Below are positions 1 through 8,812 of a stretch of DNA of 38,815 nt, one piece after another. Under the pieces are notes generated by a model. It was not told the DNA's origin. It made no database searches and saw nothing but the letters and a program-made list of their open reading frames with translations. Source of the DNA: Aquificales bacterium (lineage in GTDB: Bacteria; Aquificota; Aquificia; Aquificales; QOAS01); assembly GCA_027036735.1 (NCBI GenBank), contig JALWDU010000056.1:1-38815 (forward strand), read 5' to 3'. Position numbers and translations under genes: made by a program. How positions within the stretch are numbered: the first letter of the stretch is position 1; the number at the start of each line of letters is the position of its first letter.

Positions 1-55
1 AATCGAAGTTTTCCATTTTTCCAGTCCTCCGAAAGTAGTTAATGGAAAAAGACTA

Positions 56-745
56 TTAAACGAAGAGGGCGGAAGAGCTTCTGAAAATCGACAGAATACG
101 GTCGAGGAGACCCCTTTTCTCCTCCTTAGGTTTTTCCTCCCTTTTCTCCTCGGGAGGTTTTTCCTCCTTATTCTCCTCTTTGGGTTTCGGTTTTTCGAGG
201 ATTATCTCCTCTATGTGGTCGTCGAGGATAATAACCTCATCGCAGACAGCCCTAAGGAGCGGGGAGCTGTTTCTCTTAAAGGTTGCGTTTATAACCCTCT
301 TTCCCAAATCCTGAATGGTCTCGACGGTGTAGCAAAAGTCGCTGTCACCGCTCACAAGTATGGCGGTGTCGTAGGCGTCCCTAAAGGCGAGCGCCAGCAT
401 ATCGGTGGCGAGCATTATATCGACCTCTTTCTCCAGCCACTCGCCGGTGGCGAGCTTGCGCAGATTTGCCATACGGGGTTTAATCCCCATATTCTTAAGC
501 TCGCCTATAAACTTCCTTTGGCGCATCAAACTGTCCCACTCGGGGGTATCCTTTTCGACATCCTCCACGCGGGGCATCGACGAGTAGTAATAAGCCCTCA
601 CCAGGTATTTACCCTCCGAGAGGAAGGAAACCAACTTCGAGTAGTCTATCTTTATGTTTAAAGCCCTAATGGCGTGAAAGACGTTCGAACCGTCGATGAA
701 GATAACAACCCGCTCCTTTACCAGCATATCTTTATCTCCGTCCAT
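56..745 (-). CDS. NYN/LabA-like (DUF88, PIN-like) domain protein with Lys/Glu/Pro-rich tail
   Basis: VVIFIDGSNVFHAI at N-terminus, EVDIMLATDMLALA and AILVSGDSDFCYTVE acidic motifs typical of NYN domains; tail EKPKPKEENKEEKPPEEKREEKPKEEKR. Confidence 0.85.
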   Translation of the reverse strand: MDGDKDMLVKERVVIFIDGSNVFHAIRALNIKIDYSKLVSFLSEGKYLVRAYYYSSMPRVEDVEKDTPEWDSLMRQRKFIGELKNMGIKPRMANLRKLATGEWLEKEVDIMLATDMLALAFRDAYDTAILVSGDSDFCYTVETIQDLGKRVINATFKRNSSPLLRAVCDEVIILDDHIEEIILEKPKPKEENKEEKPPEEKREEKPKEEKRGLLDRILSIFRSSSALFV

Positions 746-784
746 TTGGTGTTTAGAAAGATAAACAGGATAACAGGAAGGGGA

Positions 785-1579
785 TTAAAGCAGTTCTCCC
801 TCGCCGATACCCTCCTCCCCTATCTCCTCGAGGGCTTTCTTCACCTTTTCCAGAGCGGTGTAAAAGTCGTCCTCTATCTTCCTAACCCTCTTGCCGTAAA
901 CCCTTTGGACTGCCTTTCGGAGCAGTTCGGTCTTCATAAGGGCGTTTGTCATGCCGAGCTTTTCGTAAACCGCGTTTAGCACCTCGCCAACCTCATAGAC
1001 CTTTTTAGCCCTCCGCCTACGCTCCTCTGCGGCTTCCGAAAGGGGCAGGCTCAAAAATTCGTCAATCTTTTTAAGCAAGTTTTCAAAAGCCCCTGCGGGG
1101 AATTTTTTGTTAATCTCCTCGAGGACAAAACCGAGCGTGATGTAGGAAGGCTCTTCGATGTAGAAGGCGAGTTCGAGCTCCTCCATCTCGGGGTTTAGCT
1201 CCAAAAACTGTTTGTAGAGCCTGTAGGCTTGGGAAGCCTTTTCCCTTATGTTGGGCGGCTTTTCGGTGTTGAACTCCATAATGTTGAGGGCTAAATCTTT
1301 GGGGATAACGATGGCGGGGAGCTCCTTTGCCCCGAGCATTTTAGCCGCCTCGAGGCGGTGCTGTCCGTCTATTACGTAAAAACCCTCCTCCCCCTCCTCT
1401 TGATAGACGATTATCGGGTGGAGGAAGCCGAGCTTCTCCATCGAGATGAAGAGCCTCTTTACGAGCAACTCCGACAAATCCCTCTGAAAGGGTGGAACTT
1501 TGAGTTCCCCCACCGGTATGAGGGCGAATTTAAGGGGTATCCCCTTAATGGGGTCGTTGTATTCCGCCAATACCTTCAT
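785..1579 (-). CDS. ParB/sulfiredoxin-like (ParB N-terminal domain) protein
   Basis: IPVGELKVPPFQRDLS...GFLHPIIVYQ...FYVIDGQHRLEAAKMLGAKELPAIVI is a ParB-N type motif. ORF track starts at 1678; the internal Met at 1579 avoids overlap with divergent hypF. Confidence 0.8.
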   Translation of the reverse strand: MKVLAEYNDPIKGIPLKFALIPVGELKVPPFQRDLSELLVKRLFISMEKLGFLHPIIVYQEEGEEGFYVIDGQHRLEAAKMLGAKELPAIVIPKDLALNIMEFNTEKPPNIREKASQAYRLYKQFLELNPEMEELELAFYIEEPSYITLGFVLEEINKKFPAGAFENLLKKIDEFLSLPLSEAAEERRRRAKKVYEVGEVLNAVYEKLGMTNALMKTELLRKAVQRVYGKRVRKIEDDFYTALEKVKKALEEIGEEGIGEGELL

Positions 1580-1633
1580 AGGTTTTAAATTGTTTTCCTC
1601 TACCCCGACGGGGTTATCTTTAAACCCAAACCG

Positions 1634-3877
1634 ATGTCGGTAAAGAGGGCAAAAATCTCCCTTAAGGGTTTGGTTCAAGGGGTCGGTTTTAGACCCTTTG
1701 TGTATAGATTGGCAAAGGAGCTAAACCTAAAGGGTTACGTTCTAAACGACGGAAGGGGCGTCCTCATAGAGGTCGAGGGCGATGCGGAGAATATCGCAAC
1801 CTTTTTAAAGCGCCTCCACACAGACAAGCCCCCCGCCGCCCGGATACTGTCGCAGGAGCTCAAATTTCTATCCCCGAAGGGCTATAAAGATTTTGAGATA
1901 AGAAAATCGCAAAAAACCGCCGAAACGGAGGTTTTGGTTCTCCCCGATTTGGCTACCTGCGAGGACTGTTTAAGGGAATTGTTCGACCCCGCCGATAGGC
2001 GGTATATGTATCCCTTTATAAACTGCACCAACTGCGGACCCCGCTTTACCATTATCGAGCGCCTCCCCTACGACCGCCCGAATACCACGATGAAGAAATT
2101 TCAAATGTGTGAGGAGTGTTATAGGGAATACACCGACCCCAAAAATAGGCGCTTCCACGCCCAGCCAAACGCCTGTCCCAAGTGCGGACCAAAGCTCTAC
2201 TATTGGGAAAGGGGTGAGATAACCGCCGAGGGGAACGAAGCATTCGAAAAACTCGTGGGGGAACTAAAAAAGGGAAAAATCCTTGCGGTGAAGGGTATAG
2301 GCGGATTTCACCTAATGTGCGACGCGACAAACGAGAAGGCGGTCTCCCTTTTGAGGGAGAGAAAGAGGAGAAAGGAAAAACCCTTTGCGGTTATGTTTAG
2401 GGACTTAACCCAACTGGAGGAATACACAAGTCCGACCGAACTTGAAAAGGCTCTCTTAATCTCTCCCGAAAGACCTATAGTGTTGGTCGAAAAGAGGAGG
2501 GAGCTCGCCCCTTCGGTGGCGCCGGGTCTAAAGAGGGTCGGGGCGTTTTTACCCTACTCACCCCTTCACCACATGATACTGGAGGCGGTGGACTTTCCGG
2601 TCGTAGCCACCTCGGGGAACCTGTCGGAGGAGCCCATCGTCAAGGATAACGACGAGGCTACTAAGCGCCTATCGGAGTTAGCGGACGCAATAGTTTTACA
2701 CGACAGGGATATAGCCCGTCGTTGCGACGACGGGGTTGTCAAGGTGGTGGGAGGTGTGCCCATCTACATAAGGCGCTCGCGGGGTGCAACGCCCTTACCC
2801 ATTTTGCTCCCCTTTGGGTTGAAGAGAAAGGTTTTAGCCGTCGGGGGGATGCTTAAAAACACCTTCGCCCTCGGTTGGGGAAATAGGGTTATTCCGAGTC
2901 AACACATAGGGGATATAGAAAACCTTTCCACCTTGAGGAGTTTCGACGAGTCCGTTAGAGACCTTTTAAGGCTTTTCGAATTCGAGCCGGAGGCAATTGT
3001 TTGCGACCTGCACCCGCGCTACGAGACCACCCGCTGGGCTGAAGAGTTCGCTAAGAAGCGGGGTATCCCTCTTATAAAGGTTCAACACCACTACGCACAC
3101 ATTTTGTCGGTTATGGCGGATAGCGGTCTCCCCTTCGGGGAAGAGGTTTTGGGCGTAGCGTGGGACGGCACCGGCTACGGGCTCGACGGCACCGTCTGGG
3201 GCGGGGAGTTTTTGAGGGCTAATTACCAAACCTTTGAGCGGCTCTTTTACTTCAAACCCTTCCGCCTCATAGGGGGTGAAAGGGCTGTTAAAGAACCCTC
3301 AAGGGTTGCCATATCAATCCTTTTCGACCTCTTTGGGGAGGAGGCTCTAAAGCTCGACCTCCCGACGGTCGAATACTTCAAACCCTTTGAGAGGGAACTT
3401 TTATTCAAAGTCCACCAAAAGGGGATAAACTCACCCCTGACCTCCTCCGTAGGGAGACTCTTCGATGCGGTAGCCTCCCTTTTGGGTATAAGGCAAAAAC
3501 TCTCCTTCGAAGGTCAGGCGGCTATGATGGTGGAGGACTTATTCGACCCCTCGGTGGGGGACGCCTATCCCTTTACCATTAAAGGGAGGGAAATAGACCT
3601 ATCGGAAACCTTTTTGGGAGTTATCGAAGATAGGAACAACCCTTCTTTGGCGGCGAGCCGTTTTATAAACACCCTCGCAAGGGTCGTTTTGGAAATAGCA
3701 AAAAGGGTTGGAATGGAAAAGGTCGCCCTCTCCGGTGGGGTATTTCAAAACGACCCCCTTGTGGGGAGGATAAAGGAATACCTAAAAGGGGAGGGTTTCG
3801 AGGTTTTGACCCACTCGCAGGTCTCCCCCAACGACAGTGGTCTATCCCTCGGGCAGGCGGTCTACGGCGGGCTATAA
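1634..3877 (+). CDS. hypF: Carbamoyltransferase HypF ([NiFe] hydrogenase maturation)
   Basis: Acylphosphatase domain (GLVQGVGFRPFVYRLA), zinc fingers (CEDC..., CTNCGPRFTI, CPKCGPKL), YrdC-like domain (AVKGIGGFHLMCDA) and Kae1-like domain (HHYAHILSVMAD, VAWDGTGYGLDGTVWGGE). Confidence 0.97.
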   Translation: MSVKRAKISLKGLVQGVGFRPFVYRLAKELNLKGYVLNDGRGVLIEVEGDAENIATFLKRLHTDKPPAARILSQELKFLSPKGYKDFEIRKSQKTAETEVLVLPDLATCEDCLRELFDPADRRYMYPFINCTNCGPRFTIIERLPYDRPNTTMKKFQMCEECYREYTDPKNRRFHAQPNACPKCGPKLYYWERGEITAEGNEAFEKLVGELKKGKILAVKGIGGFHLMCDATNEKAVSLLRERKRRKEKPFAVMFRDLTQLEEYTSPTELEKALLISPERPIVLVEKRRELAPSVAPGLKRVGAFLPYSPLHHMILEAVDFPVVATSGNLSEEPIVKDNDEATKRLSELADAIVLHDRDIARRCDDGVVKVVGGVPIYIRRSRGATPLPILLPFGLKRKVLAVGGMLKNTFALGWGNRVIPSQHIGDIENLSTLRSFDESVRDLLRLFEFEPEAIVCDLHPRYETTRWAEEFAKKRGIPLIKVQHHYAHILSVMADSGLPFGEEVLGVAWDGTGYGLDGTVWGGEFLRANYQTFERLFYFKPFRLIGGERAVKEPSRVAISILFDLFGEEALKLDLPTVEYFKPFERELLFKVHQKGINSPLTSSVGRLFDAVASLLGIRQKLSFEGQAAMMVEDLFDPSVGDAYPFTIKGREIDLSETFLGVIEDRNNPSLAASRFINTLARVVLEIAKRVGMEKVALSGGVFQNDPLVGRIKEYLKGEGFEVLTHSQVSPNDSGLSLGQAVYGGL

Positions 3878-3932
3878 AATTTCACTTACCATTACTTCTT
3901 ATAAACTTTTCTGTAAAGGAGGTTGTGGAGAA

Positions 3933-5297
3933 ATGAAAATATTACTAATCACATTTGACAAAGAGATGGAAAAAAAGATTAAAAATCTTCTCAAAGACTA
4001 CGAAATTATTACAGCGAAAAACGGAGAAGAAGCCTTACTTCTCAATATAGCAAAGGATGTCGATGTTGTTATATACGATGCCTTAGCCGGAGGTATTGCG
4101 GAGGATGATATAAATAAACTTTACGAAAGAGGTTTTCAAAACGTTCCCTTTATTATCCTAATGGACGACCTCTTTCCTATAGACCCCAACAATCTAAAGG
4201 TGGAAGTAAAGAAAATAATTTCTCGCGAGGTAGATTTAAATCAAATTCCGAAATTGGTTAAAGAATTGGCGAAGAAAAAAGGCGTTTCCGCAGGAGCCTC
4301 AAAAGCGGAGACTTCGACAGAAACCGAAAAAGCGATGTCATGGGAAACCCTTGCAGCCGCAACCGAAGAAAAAAAGGAAGAGGTTATTCCCAACGTGGGG
4401 AAGACAAAGGAAACCCTTCCGGAGGATTATCAAACTTATTTAAAAAAGCAATGCTTACTTGTATCTTTCGATATACCCTTCGTAGAGAAAATTCAACAGC
4501 TTTTGGGTGATAGGTGCGACCTCTACGTTGCAAAAAGCGCCAAACAGGCTTTACAAAAGTATGCGGGAAAACCCTTTGACGTAATAATCTTCGACACCAT
4601 TTCCGGTGTTTTCGCCGAAAAGGGTATCAAAGACCTCTACGACAAGGGCGGATACAAGGATAGCCTATACGTGCTACTACTCGACGAATTCCTACCTATA
4701 GATATCGACAAACTCCCCGTTAAAAATTTAACCTCCATTAAAAGGGAATCAGAAATAGAGCTTTTACCGGAAATAGTAGAGGACGCACCTCATATAACTC
4801 TGGGTAAACTTGCGGAAGAGGCGGTCGAGGAGGAGAAAAGGGAAGAGGTTCCCGCCGCCGAAAGTTACGGGGAACTTTTCGCCCCCCAAGGGGAGGAAAC
4901 CGTTGCAACCGCCGAAAGGGAAGAGGTTCAACCCCAACCCGAAGAGGTGCAACCGCAGGAAATGCCGCAACCGGCGCAGGTCGCCCAACCCGCACCGCAG
5001 GAGGTTCAACCCGCCCAACCCGTTCAACAGCCCCAACCGGTTACCGCCGCTACCGCACCCCAGCCCGCGGTAGCGGTATCGGAGGAGCTTATAGAGCGCC
5101 TCGTCGAACAGAAGATAAACGAAAAGATAATTCCTCTAATAGAGGAGTTGGTGAAAACCCGTTTGACCGAAACCTACATAAAGGCTATAGCAAGGGAGAT
5201 TATAGAGCCGGAAATCGACGAGGCTTTCATAAAGGAGATTGTCCGGGAAATCGCGGAACCCCTCGTGAGGGAAGTTATAGACAAAATGCTCGCCTAA
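3933..5297 (+). CDS. Tandem divergent response-regulator-receiver-like protein with P/Q/E-rich linker and helical C-terminus
   Basis: ATG at 3933 follows AAAGGAGG. Two receiver-like units (MKILLITFD...VVIYDALAG...FIILMDDLFPID; CLLVSFD...VIIFDTISG...LYVLLLDEFLPID), then a QPQPEEVQPQ-type linker and a charged C-terminal helix. Confidence 0.75.
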   Translation: MKILLITFDKEMEKKIKNLLKDYEIITAKNGEEALLLNIAKDVDVVIYDALAGGIAEDDINKLYERGFQNVPFIILMDDLFPIDPNNLKVEVKKIISREVDLNQIPKLVKELAKKKGVSAGASKAETSTETEKAMSWETLAAATEEKKEEVIPNVGKTKETLPEDYQTYLKKQCLLVSFDIPFVEKIQQLLGDRCDLYVAKSAKQALQKYAGKPFDVIIFDTISGVFAEKGIKDLYDKGGYKDSLYVLLLDEFLPIDIDKLPVKNLTSIKRESEIELLPEIVEDAPHITLGKLAEEAVEEEKREEVPAAESYGELFAPQGEETVATAEREEVQPQPEEVQPQEMPQPAQVAQPAPQEVQPAQPVQQPQPVTAATAPQPAVAVSEELIERLVEQKINEKIIPLIEELVKTRLTETYIKAIAREIIEPEIDEAFIKEIVREIAEPLVREVIDKMLA

Positions 5298-5351
5298 TCG
5301 GGTTAAAGGACATACCCCTTCCCTCCGCCGTTTCTATCCTTATTCCACTTA

Positions 5352-6386
5352 ATGGCTAAGAAAAGGGCGGTAGCCCTCTTCTCGGGCGGATTGGACAGTA
5401 TCCTCGCCGCCAAACTGGTAAAAGACCAGGGTGTAGACGTCGTAGGTTTGCACATAAAGACCGGTTTCCACTCGGAGGACGTTAAGGAGAGGCTTGGACT
5501 TCTAAAGGAAGAAGAAAATCCCATCCGCAAAGCGGCAAGGCAGATAGACCTCCCCCTTGTGGAACTCGATATTTCAAGCTCCTACTGCGGGGTTATAGAA
5601 AATCCCAAATACGGGTATGGGAAGAACGCAAACCCCTGTATAGACTGCAAGATAGCCTTTTTAAAGGCGGCAAAGGAGTATATGGAACGGGAGGGTTTCG
5701 ACTTTATAATCACCGGTGAGGTTGTCAACCAAAGACCGATGAGCCAAAATCTCCCAACCCTCCGCCTCATAGAGAAGGAGGCGGGCGTCGAGGATTTGGT
5801 TTTGAGACCGCTATCGGCGAAACTCCTCCCCCCCACCATTCCCGAAAGGGAGGGCTGGGTCGACAGGGAAAAACTGCTCGACATCTCCGGGAGGGGGAGG
5901 GATAGACAGCTACAACTGGCGAAAGAATTGGGGTTGGAATACGTCCCCCAACCTTCGGGCGGATGTCTGCTAACCATGGAGGAGGTCAGCAGGAGGGTCT
6001 TCGACCAACTCTCCCACAAGGAGTGGGATTGCGATATAGCAAAGCTCGTTCCGATTGGAAGGCACTTCCGCCTCCCCTCGGGGGTGAAGGTTATAGTGGC
6101 AAGAAACCGCGACGAGGTGAACTATTTGAAAAAGTTCCAAAATAGGTGGTATCTATTCAAACCGACCACAAAGGGAACGGTTGCACTGCTCCTAAAGGAG
6201 GAACCCCCCACCGATGAGGAAACCCAATTGGTGGCGGGTTTGGTTGCACGCTACTCCAAGAGGGAACCGAAAGAGGTTGAGGTAATCCGCAAAGGGGAGG
6301 TCTTGAGAAAAATCATTGGAACCCCTCTGGAGGAAGGGTTAATTAGGCAATTAAGGTTAAAGGCTACCCAAAAAGGGGAGACCTAA
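5352..6386 (+). CDS. PP-loop ATPase of the MnmA/ThiI-like tRNA sulfur-modification group with C-terminal NFACT-R/DUF814-like segment
   Basis: VALFSGGLDSILAAKL PP-loop; NPCIDCKIAFLKAA and PSGGCLLT cysteine motifs; C-terminal FRLPSGVKVIVARNRDEVNYL resembles NFACT-R. Confidence 0.8.
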   Translation: MAKKRAVALFSGGLDSILAAKLVKDQGVDVVGLHIKTGFHSEDVKERLGLLKEEENPIRKAARQIDLPLVELDISSSYCGVIENPKYGYGKNANPCIDCKIAFLKAAKEYMEREGFDFIITGEVVNQRPMSQNLPTLRLIEKEAGVEDLVLRPLSAKLLPPTIPEREGWVDREKLLDISGRGRDRQLQLAKELGLEYVPQPSGGCLLTMEEVSRRVFDQLSHKEWDCDIAKLVPIGRHFRLPSGVKVIVARNRDEVNYLKKFQNRWYLFKPTTKGTVALLLKEEPPTDEETQLVAGLVARYSKREPKEVEVIRKGEVLRKIIGTPLEEGLIRQLRLKATQKGET

Positions 6387-6387
6387 A

Positions 6388-6648
6388 ATGGGAATAGAGA
6401 TGAAACCCAAGCTAACCCATAATACCCTACTTCAGGAACTTTTGGAAAAATATGAGGAAACTTTCGATATTCTTTTCCCCTACGGGCTTAACAAGTTAAT
6501 CGAGGACGATATTCTCGAGATAGTGGCGCCCCGTCTGACCCTCGAAGGTTTCTTCCGACTTTTTAACCTCCCCGATGAGGAACGGGATAAGGTTTGGAAG
6601 GAGATAAATAAGGTTGTCAAAAAATACGCAAGTATGTATGAAATTTAA
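6388..6648 (+). CDS. Small DUF1858-like protein lacking the usual cysteine motif
   Basis: LTHNTLLQELLEKYEETFDILFPYGLNKL resembles DUF1858 sequence; gene tightly coupled to upstream ORF. Confidence 0.5.
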   Translation: MGIEMKPKLTHNTLLQELLEKYEETFDILFPYGLNKLIEDDILEIVAPRLTLEGFFRLFNLPDEERDKVWKEINKVVKKYASMYEI

Positions 6649-6666
6649 TTAAGCGGAGGTTTAAAA

Positions 6667-6909
6667 ATGGGAGAGGTTCTATCCAAAGAAAAACTTATAA
6701 GGGAGTTTTTGGAGAGCGTTAAGCCCGCCCTGTTGAGGCACGAAGGGGACGTAGAACTCCACAAAATAGAGGACAACATCGTCTATTTGAAATTCAATGG
6801 GGCTTGCGTGGACTGCAACGTCAGACCGGAATCGATGTTCCCGATGCTAAAGATGATGTTAATGAATAAGTTCCCGTGGGTGAAGGATGTTATAGATTTA
6901 ACCGTCTAA
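6667..6909 (+). CDS. NifU C-terminal-domain-like protein
   Basis: LLRHEGDVELHKIEDNIVYLKFNGACVDCNV...PWVKDVIDL matches the NifU-C pattern with CxxC; RBS AAGCGGAGG upstream. Confidence 0.85.
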   Translation: MGEVLSKEKLIREFLESVKPALLRHEGDVELHKIEDNIVYLKFNGACVDCNVRPESMFPMLKMMLMNKFPWVKDVIDLTV

Positions 6910-7568
6910 TGGACGAAATTAAGGACAAATTCCTCGAGGTGTTGGAATTTTACCCCCATGACTACGTGGTGAAGATAAAAGAGACCCCCTACGAGGATTT
7001 GGATAACATAATAATCACCAACCCTTCCGATTCCGTTCACCACATCTTTTTACCCCGTAGGGAGGATTTATTCCGTTTCGAACTCCTTTCGGCGTTAGCC
7101 GTATTGGGCGAAAAGCACCACCTGCTGTCGACCGATTATTTCGATACCTTTACAAGGGAAAATATGTTCGAATTCATCGAAGGGTTTTCCAAGCTTATAA
7201 AACCGATTCGCTTCGCGTGGGCGGGTCGTATCGCCGCCGAAAATTCTCCCGACCCCGACAAGCTGATGGGCGAAACGCTCCGCAGGATAGAAATCGAATA
7301 TCTGAACGCCCTTTACAGGGATAACAAGAGGGCGGCGATAGAGGTTTTGCCTTACATAGCGTTTGCCAAGGGTCTCGACACCGATTGGGATTTCTTCAAC
7401 GACGATAGGCTCAACAGAATAATGAACGAACTCATAAAGAGCGAAATAAGTCTTTCCAACCTCATTAAGTATGCGAAGAAATTGCAGAAGTATATACCCT
7501 GTTTCTGCTCCTTTGGGGTGAAGGAAGACCCCGAAAGGGGATTTGAAGTTTTTTCCCTCGACCTTTAA
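6909..7568 (+). CDS. Hypothetical protein in tRNA-modification-like operon
   Basis: ATG at 6909 overlaps the preceding stop (TAATG); intact ORF; no family recognised. Confidence 0.7.
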   Translation: MDEIKDKFLEVLEFYPHDYVVKIKETPYEDLDNIIITNPSDSVHHIFLPRREDLFRFELLSALAVLGEKHHLLSTDYFDTFTRENMFEFIEGFSKLIKPIRFAWAGRIAAENSPDPDKLMGETLRRIEIEYLNALYRDNKRAAIEVLPYIAFAKGLDTDWDFFNDDRLNRIMNELIKSEISLSNLIKYAKKLQKYIPCFCSFGVKEDPERGFEVFSLDL

Positions 7569-7580
7569 AGTTTTCGATTT

Positions 7581-8390
7581 ATGTCCCGTTCCCCCTTGAG
7601 GTTTTTCATAGCGACGATATTTCCCCAAATAGTGGAGTGTTATACCTCCTACGGGGTAGTCCACCAGGCGATAAAGAGGGGGTTGGCGGAGGTTCACCCC
7701 CTAAATTTGAGAAACTTCGCCGACAACCCGCGGGAGGTGGACGACGAACCCTTCGGCGGCGTTCCCGGAATGGTTCTAAAACCGGAACCCATTTTTAGGG
7801 CTTACGACTTTGTGGTGGAAAACTTTGGGAAACCTTACGTCGTCATCACCGAACCCTGGGGGGAGCGGATAACCCAAAAGACCTTTGAGGAACTGAAGGA
7901 AAAGGAAAACATCTTCGTTATCTGCGGTAGATACGAAGGCGTCGACGAGAGGGTTAAATCGATAGTAGACAAGGAGGTTTCCCTCGGGGATTTCGTCCTC
8001 TCCGGTGGGGAACTTCCCGCCCTCGTTTTGGTCGACGGAACAATCCGACTTTTGGAGGGGGTTTTATCCGAACCCCAAAGTTTGGAGGAGGATAGTTTTT
8101 CCAAAAAGTGGTTGGGTTATCCCGTCTATACCCGCCCGAGGGAGTATCGGGGAATGAAGGTTCCCGACCTCCTCCTCTCGGGAGACCACAAACTTATCGA
8201 ACTCTGGAAGTTATACAAAAAGATAGAGCAAACCTTTAGGAGGAGACCCGACCTAATTCCCCCCGAAGGGGAGCTTTCGGAAATGGAAAAACTCATTTTG
8301 GAGAGTGTAAAAAGGGGTGAAACTTTTGAGGAATTTGTTAAAAAACACCCAAAGGTGGTTAGAAGGTTTAAGTTCAAACCCAATAATTGA
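7581..8390 (+). CDS. trmD: tRNA (guanine-N1)-methyltransferase TrmD
   Basis: FFIATIFPQIV, VDDEPFGGVPGMVLKPEPIF, ICGRYEGVDERV, SLGDFVLSGGELPALVLVD. Confidence 0.97.
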   Translation: MSRSPLRFFIATIFPQIVECYTSYGVVHQAIKRGLAEVHPLNLRNFADNPREVDDEPFGGVPGMVLKPEPIFRAYDFVVENFGKPYVVITEPWGERITQKTFEELKEKENIFVICGRYEGVDERVKSIVDKEVSLGDFVLSGGELPALVLVDGTIRLLEGVLSEPQSLEEDSFSKKWLGYPVYTRPREYRGMKVPDLLLSGDHKLIELWKLYKKIEQTFRRRPDLIPPEGELSEMEKLILESVKRGETFEEFVKKHPKVVRRFKFKPNN

Positions 8391-8420
8391 GGTTTTAATC
8401 CTAACCTATCAATTGTGTTG

Positions 8421-8452
8421 GGTTTTCAATTCCACTAAGTGGAGATAAAACC
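8421..8452. repeat. CRISPR-repeat-like palindromic unit (solo)
   Basis: GGTTTTCAATTCCACTAAGTGGAGATAAAACC: GGTTTT/AAAACC outer pairs and TCCAC-taa-GTGGA inner stem. Confidence 0.55.
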
Positions 8453-8656
8453 GAGCAATTTGCAAACCATTTTCAGTTGCCAAGGAGCCTACTCCCTCAA
8501 AGGTTAGGTTTTCATTCTACACAAAATCCCAAACTCGTCAAGTGAAGTTAATTTTCACTAACCCATAAGCTGTGCAAATACCAAACTCTAATTGGTAACT
8601 CCCAACCTACTCCCCCAAAGGTTTCAAATTGCGCCGTCCAAACGTCGGGAAATACA

Positions 8657-8680
8657 GACGTTTAGACGTCACGACGTCAA
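8657..8680. repeat. Three tandem 8-mers GACGTTTA-GACGTCAC-GACGTCAA
   Basis: Read directly; preceded by inverted AACGTC at 8641-8646. Confidence 0.7.
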
Positions 8681-8812
8681 AATGCGCTTCTCTAAACACC
8701 TTGAGAGTAAGACGAAACAAACGGGTAAACCAAAAAGGGTTTAAAAGGGTTTGCCTTCCCTTCAAGGGGGTGAAGTTCAAATTCCCAAAAGTGAGATTGA
8801 AAGCTTAAACCA

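Noticed and set aside
215-661. Plus-strand ORFs opposite the NYN gene (215..661, 405..587)
   Set aside because: Shadow ORFs antisense to a well-supported coding frame; no family features.
56-1579. Chromosome partition (parABS) locus
   Set aside because: No parA homologue and no parS-like palindromes seen; the ParB-like protein lacks an obvious full ParB architecture.
4738-5073. Overlapping ORFs in the Pro/Gln-rich linker (4738..4995 -, 4764..5036 -, 4810..5073 +)
   Set aside because: Low-complexity, repeat-driven open frames over the linker of the receiver-like protein.
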